Shown: piece after piece, positions 1-6,746 of the stretch
Layout: the number at the start of each line of letters is the position of its first letter
Position numbering within the stretch: the stretch's first letter is position 1
Notes under the pieces: generated by a model
What the model was told of the DNA's origin: nothing
The model's input: the letters and a program-made list of their open reading frames with translations, nothing else
Database searches by the model: none
Assembly (NCBI GenBank): GCA_001603055.1
Contig: LVAZ01000339.1
Span: 1 to 25,396, forward strand
From: Victivallales bacterium Lenti_02
GTDB lineage: Bacteria > Verrucomicrobiota > Lentisphaeria > Oligosphaerales > Lenti-02
Direction: 5' to 3'
Length of the DNA: 25,396 bases
Translations under genes and position numbers: made by a program

Positions 1-57
1 GGACATAGCATCTCGCCCGCTCTCTGGGAGCTGGCCGAACGGCAGGCCAAGGCCTGA
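1..57 (+). CDS. C-terminal tail of an unidentified plus-strand gene (partial)
   Basis: An open frame enters from the left edge and gives GHSISPALWELAERQAKA followed by TGA at 55-57. A hairpin-forming sequence comes directly after it (63-107), as expected behind the end of a gene. Eighteen residues are too few to name a family and I do not recognise it. It reads against the deoC remnant on the other strand, so the two would converge. The alternative is that this is non-coding sequence: the antisense frame is also open to the edge here. Confidence 0.35.
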   Translation, partial: GHSISPALWELAERQAKA

Positions 58-62
58 TAACG

Positions 63-107
63 GACTCTGCCGGACGCCTGCCGCCGGCAGGGAGTCAGCG
101 GAGTCCG
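63..107. terminator. Hairpin-forming sequence between converging genes
   Basis: GACTC-TGCCGG at 63-73 can pair with CCGGCA-GG-GAGTC at 84-96 (a two-base bulge), and CGGACTC at 61-67 can alternatively pair with GAGTCCG at 101-107. It sits six bases behind the TGA at 55-57. There is no T-run, so it would be a weak or bidirectional terminator at best. Confidence 0.3.
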
Positions 108-116
108 CGCCGCCTG

Positions 117-536
117 CTGCAGGTAGTCATTTTCGAAGATGACCTTGAGGATGGCACCGTTAGCGACGACGGTCTGGTTGACGGCGTCGATTTCGTCACT
201 CACGTAGGCCCAGTCGCCACCGAGAACCTTGCCGATGTTCACGACCATGTCGATCTCGGTACCGCCTGCCAGGGCTTCGGCTTCGGCTTCGGCGACCTTG
301 ATGGCGGTGGCGCTGTTGCCGTGGGGGAAGGCGATGACCGGGCAGACGGCGACATCGGAGCCGGCAAGGAGAGCCTTGACCATAGGGATGGCGTAGGGCT
401 TGATGCAGGCGGTCGCCACATTGTATTTCACCGCAAGCGCGCAGCCACGGGCGATGTCCTCGTCGGTCGTCGTGGGATGAAGCAACGAATGGTCGATCAT
501 CTTGGCGAGTTCGCGGAGCGAGGGACGAGAGGGCAT
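117..536 (-). pseudogene. deoC: Deoxyribose-phosphate aldolase, 3'-truncated
   Basis: The minus-strand frame from the ATG at 536-534 gives 140 residues that read as the N-terminal half of class I deoxyribose-phosphate aldolase, which splits 2-deoxyribose-5-phosphate into glyceraldehyde-3-phosphate and acetaldehyde. Visible family features are MIDHSLLHP (13-21), ACIKPY (43-48), VCPVIAFPHG (64-73), TEIDMVVNIG (93-102) with the conserved Asp at 96, and ILKVIFENDYLQ (129-140). Family members normally continue for about 100 more residues, including the VKTSTG motif with the Schiff-base lysine. Here the similarity stops after the codon at 117-119. The frame stays open to the window edge but reads as unrelated, Arg/Ala-rich sequence. 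The gene follows the small membrane protein by 57 bp and would be the last gene of the operon. The cause is either a true deletion or rearrangement, or an assembly join. Without the catalytic lysines the product should be inactive. Confidence 0.8.
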
Positions 537-593
537 GGGGTCTTCCTGCTTGACGCCAGTGGCTTGGCTTGCGGGAACGGGCTCGGGAGTGGT

Positions 594-860
594 TCAGGTC
601 TTGCTTTTTGGTCCTTCGGCAAGGCCAGAGCATATGAGGTGGAGGCCGAGGATCAGCATGATGGCGAAGTAGAGCCAGACGGGCCAGGGGGTGTATTGGA
701 TGAAAGCGGTGAGTTCCTTGCCGCCCGGCGACCCGCCCGCCGCCATCAGCCCCGCGTCGCGGGTTGCCCTGGCAAGCATCCCGAACCCGTAGCACAGGAC
801 AGGGAGGACGAAGCTCAGGAACAGGCCGACCATGCCTCCGATGACTTTGGGTAGATTCAT
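594..860 (-). CDS. Small two-helix membrane protein
   Basis: An 88-residue protein with two hydrophobic segments, about residues 5-30 and 58-80. They are separated by a short loop holding GGSPGGKE, and the C-terminus is polar and lysine-containing. I do not recognise a family. The start ATG at 860-858 has a purine-rich Shine-Dalgarno sequence (AGAGGGG) about ten bases upstream. It lies 37 bp after the oxidoreductase gene ending at 898 and 57 bp before deoC, on the same strand, so it is probably co-transcribed. Two helices and operon position would suit an accessory or subunit of a membrane complex, but nothing in the sequence shows which. It is real rather than a shadow, because it fills the only gap in the operon and has coherent membrane-protein composition. 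Confidence 0.75.
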   Translation of the reverse strand: MNLPKVIGGMVGLFLSFVLPVLCYGFGMLARATRDAGLMAAGGSPGGKELTAFIQYTPWPVWLYFAIMLILGLHLICSGLAEGPKSKT

Positions 861-897
861 ACTTGGCTTCCCCTCTGCTGCCGGGAACTCTGTTTGC

Positions 898-1899
898 TTA
901 TCTCACCTCGGCGACCTGGCCGGATTCGAGGGAGTCGATGGCGGCCTGGAGGACCTTCTGGGCGGCGAGCCCGTCGGCCCCGGAGCCGTTGATGTCCCCA
1001 GGCGCGGCCCCGTCGGCGACCTGGCGGACGAAGGTCTCGATGCGGTCGCGGAAGGTGTCGTGGAACTCGCGCCAGCGTTCGGCTCCGAAGACGGGGTTGG
1101 AGTAGACCTGCTTGACGAGGCTGTCGGCGGGGTAGAGGGTGGCCTGTCGCCACATGTCCTCGAGGACGAAACGGCCCTTGATGCCGGCCAGCTCGCAGCG
1201 CTCCATGGGATGGCCGCGGGCCATGTCGTAGCTGGCGGTGAGATGGCCGACGGTGCCGTCGGCGAACTGGACGTTGAGCTGCATGTTGGACCAGATGGTC
1301 CGCCCCGGCCCTTTCTTGCAGAAGGCGTGGACCCGGGCGATGTCGCCGCCGAAGTGGCGCATGATGTCGACCGAGTGCGGGTTCAGGGCCTTGATCATGT
1401 AGTAGGGCGAACTCTCGTTCGGGTTGCAGATCCACATCTGCATGTTGAGGAAGAGGTGCTCGCCGAGGAGACCGTCGTTCTGCCATTGCTTGCAGATGCG
1501 GGCGGCGGGGGTGAAGCGGTGGTTGAAATCGATGCCGAAGCGCCGCTTGAGGCGCCTGGCGCACTCGACCATCTTCTCGGCCTCGGGGATGGTGTTGCAG
1601 ATGGGCTTCTCGCAGAGCACGTCGCAGCCGGCCTCGAGGGCCTGGATGGTGGGCAGGTAGTGGTCGCTGCCGTATTCGTAGCCGCCGGTGGCGACGCTGC
1701 ACATATCGGGCTTGAGGGCGGCGAGCATGGCGGGGGCGTCGTGGAAGGCGGGGACGCCGAGGCGGGCGGCGGCGGCGTCCGCCCGCTCGGGCCGGAGGTC
1801 GCAGACCCCGACCAGCTCGGCGAGGGGGAAGGCCTGGTAGATGTCGGCATGACGGTTCCCGATGGGGCCGCAGCCGATCACGGCAACGCGCACAGACAT
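898..1899 (-). CDS. Gfo/Idh/MocA family oxidoreductase (third in operon)
   Basis: A 333-residue NAD(P)-dependent dehydrogenase of the glucose-fructose oxidoreductase/inositol dehydrogenase type, cytoplasmic. The N-terminal Rossmann fold shows GCGPIG at 9-14 and an acidic VCD at 32-34 ending the second strand. It also has the catalytic-lysine EKP motif at 97-99, then NHR at 126-128 and HSVDIMRHFGGD at 175-186, where the family places substrate- and catalysis-related His/Asp residues. The substrate cannot be read from sequence; sugars, inositols and their derivatives are typical. The ATG at 1899-1897 has AGGAG seven bases upstream, which fixes the start even though the same frame is open much further upstream through the sulfatase gene. 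It lies 77 bp downstream of the sulfatase-like gene, a gap that contains a perfect 12-bp stem hairpin. Confidence 0.93.
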   Translation of the reverse strand: MSVRVAVIGCGPIGNRHADIYQAFPLAELVGVCDLRPERADAAAARLGVPAFHDAPAMLAALKPDMCSVATGGYEYGSDHYLPTIQALEAGCDVLCEKPICNTIPEAEKMVECARRLKRRFGIDFNHRFTPAARICKQWQNDGLLGEHLFLNMQMWICNPNESSPYYMIKALNPHSVDIMRHFGGDIARVHAFCKKGPGRTIWSNMQLNVQFADGTVGHLTASYDMARGHPMERCELAGIKGRFVLEDMWRQATLYPADSLVKQVYSNPVFGAERWREFHDTFRDRIETFVRQVADGAAPGDINGSGADGLAAQKVLQAAIDSLESGQVAEVR

Positions 1900-1925
1900 G
1901 ATGCTTCTCCTGGAGGGGCATTGCT

Positions 1926-1958
1926 CCGGGGCTGCGGCAAGGCGGGCCGCAGCCCCGG
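1926..1958 (-). promoter_or_regulatory. Perfect 12-bp intercistronic hairpin
   Basis: CCGGGGCTGCGG at 1926-1937 is exactly complementary to CCGCAGCCCCGG at 1947-1958, with a nine-base loop. It lies between the sulfatase-like gene (stop at 1977) and the next oxidoreductase gene (start at 1899), 27 bases before that start. There is no T-run on the minus-strand transcript. It is therefore better read as an mRNA-stability or partial-attenuation element that lowers downstream expression than as a full terminator. Confidence 0.55.
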
Positions 1959-1976
1959 CAAGGTCCGCAGAGCGTT

Positions 1977-3380
1977 CTACTTCTTTTTGTCCTGCAACTT
2001 GGCGGCCTGCTTGGCGTCGCCGATGTGCATGGTCTTGTAGGCCTGTTCGCTGCTGGTGAAGGCGGGGCCGACCTCGGCGTGGCCGTGCCAGCATTCCTGG
2101 GTGTACATGGGGTTGGCGCGGCCGGTTTCCTTCTCGCGCTTGGCGATGAAGGCCTCCATGCGGGCGCGGAGCATGGCGACGACGCCGGGCTCCTGGTCGG
2201 CCACGTTGTTCAGCTCCTCGGGGTCGTGGAGCAGGTCGTACAGCTCGACTCCGGGCTTGAAGTGGAAGTCGGGTTCGAGGGCGACGATGAGCTTCCACTG
2301 GGGGGTGCGCCAGCCGTGCTTGCGCATCCAGGTGCACTCGGTGATGTAGAACTCGGTGTCGAGGTGCTCCTTCTCGCCGCGGACGAGCTGCATGAGGGAC
2401 TGGCCGTCGAACTGGACGTTGGTCTTGAGGTCCATCAGCTCGACCAGGGTGGGCATGAGGTCCTTGTGCTGGTTGTAGCCGGCGATGCGCAGCCCGGCGG
2501 GCACCTTCTCGGGGTAGCGGATGATGAGGGGCACGTCGAGGGTGACGTCGTAGATGCCGTGGTGGTCGAACCAGCACTCGTGGTCGTAGAGGGTCTCGCC
2601 ATGGTCGGAGTTGATGACGACGACGGTGTCGTCGAGGATGCCGAGCTGTTCGAGCTTCGTGAAAATCTGGGCGATGCAGGTGTCCATGTAGGCGACGGCA
2701 CCGTCGTACTGGGCGATGACGTAGTCCTTGTCGGTGATTTCGGCACCGTCCTGGGCGCGGGGCAGCCAGCTCCGGAAGTAGTCGGCGAAGGGGGCGAAGT
2801 CGTAGACCGGCTGCATGGAGCCGTCCTCGGGGTCGAACTCGTTGTCCTGGTAGAACATGCGGTCGAAGGGCTTGGGCGGGAGGTAGGGGGTGTGGGGGTC
2901 CATGTGGCGGAGGAAGAGGAAGAAGGGCTTGTCCTCCTTGGCCAGGCGTTCGAGTTCGGGCAGGCAGGTGGCGTTCATGCTTTCGGCCTTGTGGGCGCGG
3001 CCGTCCTCGCCGGGGCCCCAGCCGCTGAAGTTCATGTAGTTCTGGAAGCCGCGGGCGGCGGCGTTGCCGGTGAAGCCGACGCAGGTGGTGTTGTAGCCGT
3101 TGTCGCCGAGCACGGTGGCGAGGCTGACGGCCTCGTCGGCGAACTGGCCCTTGTGGCGGAGGGCGACGCAGTTGGTGCCGAAGCAGTCCTTGCCGGTGAG
3201 CATGGAGCCGTAGCCGGGGGTGGTGGGGACGTGGGGGCTGAAGGTGTTCTCGAAGATGGTGCCCTCGTAGGCGAACTCGTCGATGTGCGGCGTGGTGAGC
3301 CGATAGTAGCCGTAGCAGCTCATGTGCTTGGAGAGCAGGGAGTCGATGCCGATCAGCAGGAGATTCGGTTTCTTGCCCAT
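1977..3380 (-). CDS. Sulfatase-fold hydrolase with threonine at the nucleophile site
   Basis: A 467-residue alkaline-phosphatase-superfamily enzyme closest in layout to sulfatases. An N-terminal metal-site strand has IGIDSL (10-15), followed by CYGY (22-25) and TTPHIDEFA (29-37). Later come HMDPHTPY (159-166), NSDHGE (257-262) with metal-binding Asp/His, and DHHGIYD (272-278) followed by VPLIIRYP. Where classical sulfatases have C/S-x-P-x-R, this protein reads T53-T54-P55-G56-Y57, followed by LTG (61-63). Both the residue converted to formylglycine and the Arg are therefore absent. A threonine nucleophile is known in related phosphodiesterases and phosphotransferases, so the substrate may be a phospho- rather than a sulfo-ester. 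No signal peptide is visible, which suggests a cytoplasmic enzyme acting on imported substrate. The ATG at 3380-3378 has GAGGA upstream. It sits between two oxidoreductase genes in the catabolic operon. Confidence 0.88.
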   Translation of the reverse strand: MGKKPNLLLIGIDSLLSKHMSCYGYYRLTTPHIDEFAYEGTIFENTFSPHVPTTPGYGSMLTGKDCFGTNCVALRHKGQFADEAVSLATVLGDNGYNTTCVGFTGNAAARGFQNYMNFSGWGPGEDGRAHKAESMNATCLPELERLAKEDKPFFLFLRHMDPHTPYLPPKPFDRMFYQDNEFDPEDGSMQPVYDFAPFADYFRSWLPRAQDGAEITDKDYVIAQYDGAVAYMDTCIAQIFTKLEQLGILDDTVVVINSDHGETLYDHECWFDHHGIYDVTLDVPLIIRYPEKVPAGLRIAGYNQHKDLMPTLVELMDLKTNVQFDGQSLMQLVRGEKEHLDTEFYITECTWMRKHGWRTPQWKLIVALEPDFHFKPGVELYDLLHDPEELNNVADQEPGVVAMLRARMEAFIAKREKETGRANPMYTQECWHGHAEVGPAFTSSEQAYKTMHIGDAKQAAKLQDKKK

Positions 3381-3417
3381 GGCGGATTCCTCGTATCAGG
3401 GGGGATGTTTGGGGAGG

Positions 3418-4479
3418 CTAGACGCGGTCGATGGCGGGGTCGTCGAGGGCGACGCGACGCCCTTCGTTGCTGGAGACGTAGCAGGCGAGGACCATGCGGA
3501 GGCTGGTCCGCCCCTCCTCGGCGCCGGCGATGGGGCCGCGCTCGCCGCGGAGGAACAGGGCCAGGGGTTCCGCGAGATGGGCGATGCGGTTGCCGTGGCT
3601 GGGAGGGGCCTCCAGCTCGCTCACGGTCCACTCGCCCTTGTCCTTCAGGAACCACTTGAGGGGGATCGCCCCGGCCGGGCGCTTGACGTTGCAGCTCGGG
3701 CCGTCGCCGTAGTTCTGGATGATGCTGCCCTTTTCGGCGACGATCTCGGTGGTGTTCTCGCCGGCGGGGTTGGTGAAGGAGCAGTCCACATGGACCAGCG
3801 GGCCGTTTTTGTAGCGCAAGATGGCGACGCCGTTGTCCCTGGGCATGCGCGGGTTGTAGAGGGATTCGACCTCGGCGGTGACGGTTTCGGGGACGCCGAA
3901 CATCCAGTGGACCAGATCGATGGGATGGGAGGAGTCGTCGGCCCAGATGTCGCGGTTGTATTGCGGGGTGACGTGCCAGGAATTCGCGAAATCGGGGTTC
4001 AGGCACATGCCGAGGCCATGGCGGCGGCGCACCATGAAAATCCGGCCGAACTCGCCGCCCTCCACCAGTTCCTTCATCTTCACGTTCTGGGGATCGACGC
4101 GCATCTGCCAGCACATGGTGAAGCGGACGCCCGCCTGTTTCACGGCGGCGACGATGCGGTCGGCCTCGGCCATGGTGAGGGCCATGGGCTTCTGCAGGAC
4201 GATGGTCTTGCCGGCGGCGGCGGCCTGCTCGACCAGCTCGGCGTGGAGGCTGGTTTCGGCGCCGATCACCACCGCTTCGAGGTCCGGGCGGGCGAGCAGC
4301 TCGGCGACCGAGCCGCAGGCCGCGAGGCCGTGGCTCTTGACGGCCTGGGCCAGACGGGCCTCGTCATGGTCCCAGCCCGCCGCCACCTGGATGCCGAAAG
4401 CGGGGGTCTCCCGCCAGCGGGTGCAGTACGAATTCACATGACCGTGGGCAAAGCCCAGAATACCGACCTGGACACTCAT
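3418..4479 (-). CDS. Gfo/Idh/MocA family oxidoreductase, divergent motifs (second in operon)
   Basis: A 353-residue Gfo/Idh/MocA-type dehydrogenase. The usual Rossmann glycine motif is replaced by G9-F-A-H-G13-H14, and the normal EKP catalytic motif reads QKP at 96-98, keeping the lysine but losing the glutamate. DSSHPIDLVHWMFG in the middle of the protein corresponds to the family's conserved His/Asp helix. The C-terminal domain is the usual beta-sheet dimerisation domain. The start at 4479-4477 has GGAG about nine bases upstream. The gene begins 14 bp after the TIM-barrel gene stops and ends 37 bp before the sulfatase-like gene, so coupling is likely. It and the two neighbouring oxidoreductases differ too much to be recent duplicates, so they probably act on different substrates or steps. 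The substrate is unknown. Confidence 0.9.
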   Translation of the reverse strand: MSVQVGILGFAHGHVNSYCTRWRETPAFGIQVAAGWDHDEARLAQAVKSHGLAACGSVAELLARPDLEAVVIGAETSLHAELVEQAAAAGKTIVLQKPMALTMAEADRIVAAVKQAGVRFTMCWQMRVDPQNVKMKELVEGGEFGRIFMVRRRHGLGMCLNPDFANSWHVTPQYNRDIWADDSSHPIDLVHWMFGVPETVTAEVESLYNPRMPRDNGVAILRYKNGPLVHVDCSFTNPAGENTTEIVAEKGSIIQNYGDGPSCNVKRPAGAIPLKWFLKDKGEWTVSELEAPPSHGNRIAHLAEPLALFLRGERGPIAGAEEGRTSLRMVLACYVSSNEGRRVALDDPAIDRV

Positions 4480-4493
4480 GGCTTGTTTCTCCG

Positions 4494-5291
4494 TTAGCGG
4501 GCGCCGCAGGCTTGCAGGCAGGCCTGCATGTGGCCCCTGGCCTCGGCGGCGATGGCGACGCTGGCGGCCAGCTCGTAGTCCTTGGCCCCGATGACCTCGA
4601 GGTCCACCGGCCCGGTGTAGCCGTTCTCGTGCAGCACGCGGATGTAGCCGAGCAGGTCGATGTTGCCGCGGCCGTTGGCCTGCATCGGGGGCGCGCCGGG
4701 GCTGCCCGCGCGCTCGACGCAGTCGCGGATGTGGACGTGCTTGATGCGCTTGACCACGGCGGCGATGGCCTCGACCGGATTCTCGTTGGCCCGGAAGATG
4801 TGGCTCGGGTCCATGTCCAGCCCGAAGGCGGGGGAGGAGATGGCCGCGAGGGCGCGCAGGGTGGTGGGGGTGTTGTAGATGGCGGCTTTGACGTGGGCCT
4901 TGACGCAGAGGGTCACGCCGTACTTCTCGGCCAGGTCGGCCAGCTTGCCCAGGGAGTCGATGCGTTCCTGGAAGCTGGCCTCGTCGTCGCTGACCCCGCC
5001 GGGGCCGCAGTTGACGACGGGGATGCCGATCTCGACGGCGGCCTGGAAGGCGGCTTCCATGATGGCCGCGTCCTGGTTCGGCTGCTCCATCGCCTGGATG
5101 GGCAGCGCGTAGCGGGCGCTCAGTTCCTTGAGCGCCGGGGCCACCTCGCGCCAGCGCTCGATGGGCAGGTGGGGATTCATGCCGCCGATGGCGTTGATCT
5201 CGATCGCGTCGTAGCCGCAGGTCTTGACCCACTTGAAGGCGGCTTCGGCATCGACGCCGCCGAAGAGCACGGAATTCACGCCGAGTTTCAT
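4494..5291 (-). CDS. Sugar phosphate isomerase/epimerase-like TIM barrel protein
   Basis: A 265-residue protein of the xylose-isomerase-like TIM-barrel family (AP endonuclease 2 superfamily), whose members isomerise or epimerise keto-sugars and inosose derivatives using a divalent metal. The barrel's metal-site strands are visible: DAIEINA (28-34), GLDMDPSH (157-164), HVHIRD (185-190) and DLEVIG (230-235). At the strand that in many members reads E-x-H, this protein has K131-A-H133, a variation that may define a subfamily. The ATG at 5291-5289 is chosen over an in-frame upstream ATG because GGGAG lies about nine bases before it and the protein starts directly with the first barrel strand. It lies 32 bp after the first oxidoreductase gene and 14 bp before the second. 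Pairing with dehydrogenases is typical of oxidation-isomerisation routes for sugars and inositols. Confidence 0.9.
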   Translation of the reverse strand: MKLGVNSVLFGGVDAEAAFKWVKTCGYDAIEINAIGGMNPHLPIERWREVAPALKELSARYALPIQAMEQPNQDAAIMEAAFQAAVEIGIPVVNCGPGGVSDDEASFQERIDSLGKLADLAEKYGVTLCVKAHVKAAIYNTPTTLRALAAISSPAFGLDMDPSHIFRANENPVEAIAAVVKRIKHVHIRDCVERAGSPGAPPMQANGRGNIDLLGYIRVLHENGYTGPVDLEVIGAKDYELAASVAIAAEARGHMQACLQACGAR

Positions 5292-5323
5292 GGAGTGGTC
5301 TCCCGGGTTGGCTGGAAGGGGCT

Positions 5324-6451
5324 CTAGCACTCGCGCTCGCGGGGGATGTGCTTGAGGCTGGGCAGCGGATTGGGCCGGACGAGGACGCCGCCCTGCTCGA
5401 AGGACTCGATGGCGGCGAAGGTGTATTCGAGGGTGGCCAGGGCGTCGCGGCCGCTGGCGCGGAGCTGGTGCTTGGGCACCTTGTTGGTGACGTCTTCCAT
5501 GTAGGCATGGATGCGGCGGGGGAAGGTGGCGCCGAAGTCAGTGACGCCGGTGTTGTGGCTGACGGGCAGGGGGGCCGAGCCGACGCCGAGATTCTCGGGC
5601 TTGGCCGCGCCTTCGGTGCCGGGGCAGGGGTAGAAGGTGTACTTCTCGACGCAGTTCTCGATGCAGAAGGTGCCCTTGGTGCCGCCGACCTCGACGCTCC
5701 ACCAGCCGCCCAGCCCCATGGTCGCGTCGCCGCGCGTGCTGAACAGGTAGCCCACCGCGCCGTTCTGGAACTGGACGTGGATGCTGTTGATCGACACCAT
5801 CGGATCGCCCGCGGCCTTGCGGAAGCTGGGCTGGCTCATGAAGGCCTGGATGTGGGTGATGTCGCCGCAGAAGTAGCGCATGATGCTGAAGGGATGGGCC
5901 AGGAAGGCCTTCACGTGGAAGTAGGGGAAGCCCTTGGCGTTCGGCGGTGCCGAGGGGGAGTAGGTGCGCAAGCCGCCGGGGAAGCCCATGCGGTGCAGGC
6001 AGAAAATCTGCTCGCCGATCTCGCCGGCGTCCATCGCGGCGCGGGCCTTCTCGGCCGGCTCGGTGAAGTAGTGGTTCAGGTTGCAGCCCAGATAGACGTT
6101 CTGCTCCTGGGCGAAGGCCACCATCTCGCGGGCTTCCTCGATGTCGTTGCTGATCGGCTTCTCGACCAGCACGTTCTTGCCGGCCGCGATGGCTTCCATG
6201 GCGGGCTCGTAGTGCCAGCCGCCGTTCTCGGGGCCGCCGGTGCAGACGTCGACCACGTCCAGATCCTCGTTGGCCAGCATGTCCTGAAGGCTGTAGTAGG
6301 CCTTCACGCCATGCTTCTTGGCGGTCTCGTCCGCGCGGGCCGGGACGATGTCGCAGACCGCGACCAGGTCGGAAAGTTCATCAGCCATGTGGCAATTGGC
6401 ATGGTTATTGCCAATGCTCCGCAAACCCACCACACCAACTTTCAAAGCCAT
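5324..6451 (-). CDS. Gfo/Idh/MocA family oxidoreductase (first in operon)
   Basis: A 375-residue NAD(P)-dependent oxidoreductase and the first gene of the minus-strand catabolic operon. The Rossmann motif reads GLRSIG (9-14), VCD is at 32-34 and EKP at 97-99. NLNHYF follows, where family members have NHR or similar, and HPFSIMRYFCGD corresponds to the His-containing catalytic helix. The protein is cysteine-rich for the family, though I see no recognisable metal motif. The start ATG at 6451-6449 has a near-ideal GGAGG eight bases upstream, the strongest ribosome-binding site in the operon. The substrate is unknown; the company of an isomerase and a sulfatase-fold hydrolase suggests a modified sugar, inositol or glycan monomer. 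Confidence 0.92.
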   Translation of the reverse strand: MALKVGVVGLRSIGNNHANCHMADELSDLVAVCDIVPARADETAKKHGVKAYYSLQDMLANEDLDVVDVCTGGPENGGWHYEPAMEAIAAGKNVLVEKPISNDIEEAREMVAFAQEQNVYLGCNLNHYFTEPAEKARAAMDAGEIGEQIFCLHRMGFPGGLRTYSPSAPPNAKGFPYFHVKAFLAHPFSIMRYFCGDITHIQAFMSQPSFRKAAGDPMVSINSIHVQFQNGAVGYLFSTRGDATMGLGGWWSVEVGGTKGTFCIENCVEKYTFYPCPGTEGAAKPENLGVGSAPLPVSHNTGVTDFGATFPRRIHAYMEDVTNKVPKHQLRASGRDALATLEYTFAAIESFEQGGVLVRPNPLPSLKHIPREREC

Positions 6452-6539
6452 TTTCGGAGCCTCCGTTTCCGTTGTGCCTTACGTCTCGGGGACCGGCCGT
6501 CATGGCTCGGGTGCGGACGGGCACGCTGCGGCATGCCCA

Positions 6540-6567
6540 AACGTAGACTGCGCCCCCGGCAAGGCAA
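6540..6567 (-). promoter_or_regulatory. Possible promoter of the catabolic operon
   Basis: On the minus strand, TTGCCT (6567-6562) and TACGTT (6545-6540) are 16 bp apart and read towards the oxidoreductase starting at 6451. Both boxes match the sigma70 consensus only partly, so this is a weak suggestion. Confidence 0.25.
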
Positions 6568-6683
6568 CCCCGCGCCCGTCCCGAATGCCTGTCAGTCGCA
6601 CAATCTTGCGAGGGTTTTGCTTTGCGGGCGGCGGCGGGGCAAGCCGGCCCGGAACCAGTTCGGGGAAGTCCGGGGGAATCCGC

Positions 6684-6712
6684 TTGATGTGCCCGCGATG
6701 CTCCTTTATGGT
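6684..6712 (+). promoter_or_regulatory. Likely sigma70-type promoter of the DUF523-DUF1722 gene
   Basis: TTGATG (6684-6689) and TATGGT (6707-6712) are 17 bp apart and lie 35 bp before the start codon at 6747, giving a leader of about 28 bases. The -10 box lies in the least G+C-rich part of this intergenic region. Confidence 0.45.
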
Positions 6713-6746
6713 GGGCCGGATACAACCTTTCGTCCGGGGAACGGCC

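Larger units (their letters stand above)
6452..6746. other. Divergent intergenic region
   Basis: A 295-bp region between the minus-strand catabolic operon and the plus-strand DUF523-DUF1722 gene. It must hold both promoters; candidates are listed separately. It also contains a bulged inverted repeat, CCCGGAAC-CA-GTTCGGG at 6648-6664, about 20 bp upstream of the plus-strand -35 candidate, which could be an operator. No convincing gene or RNA structure is visible. Confidence 0.6.

Noticed and set aside
281..298. Threefold GGCTTC-type tandem repeat in deoC
   Set aside because: It codes Ala-Glu repeats in an ordinary helix of the aldolase and is too short to be meaningful.
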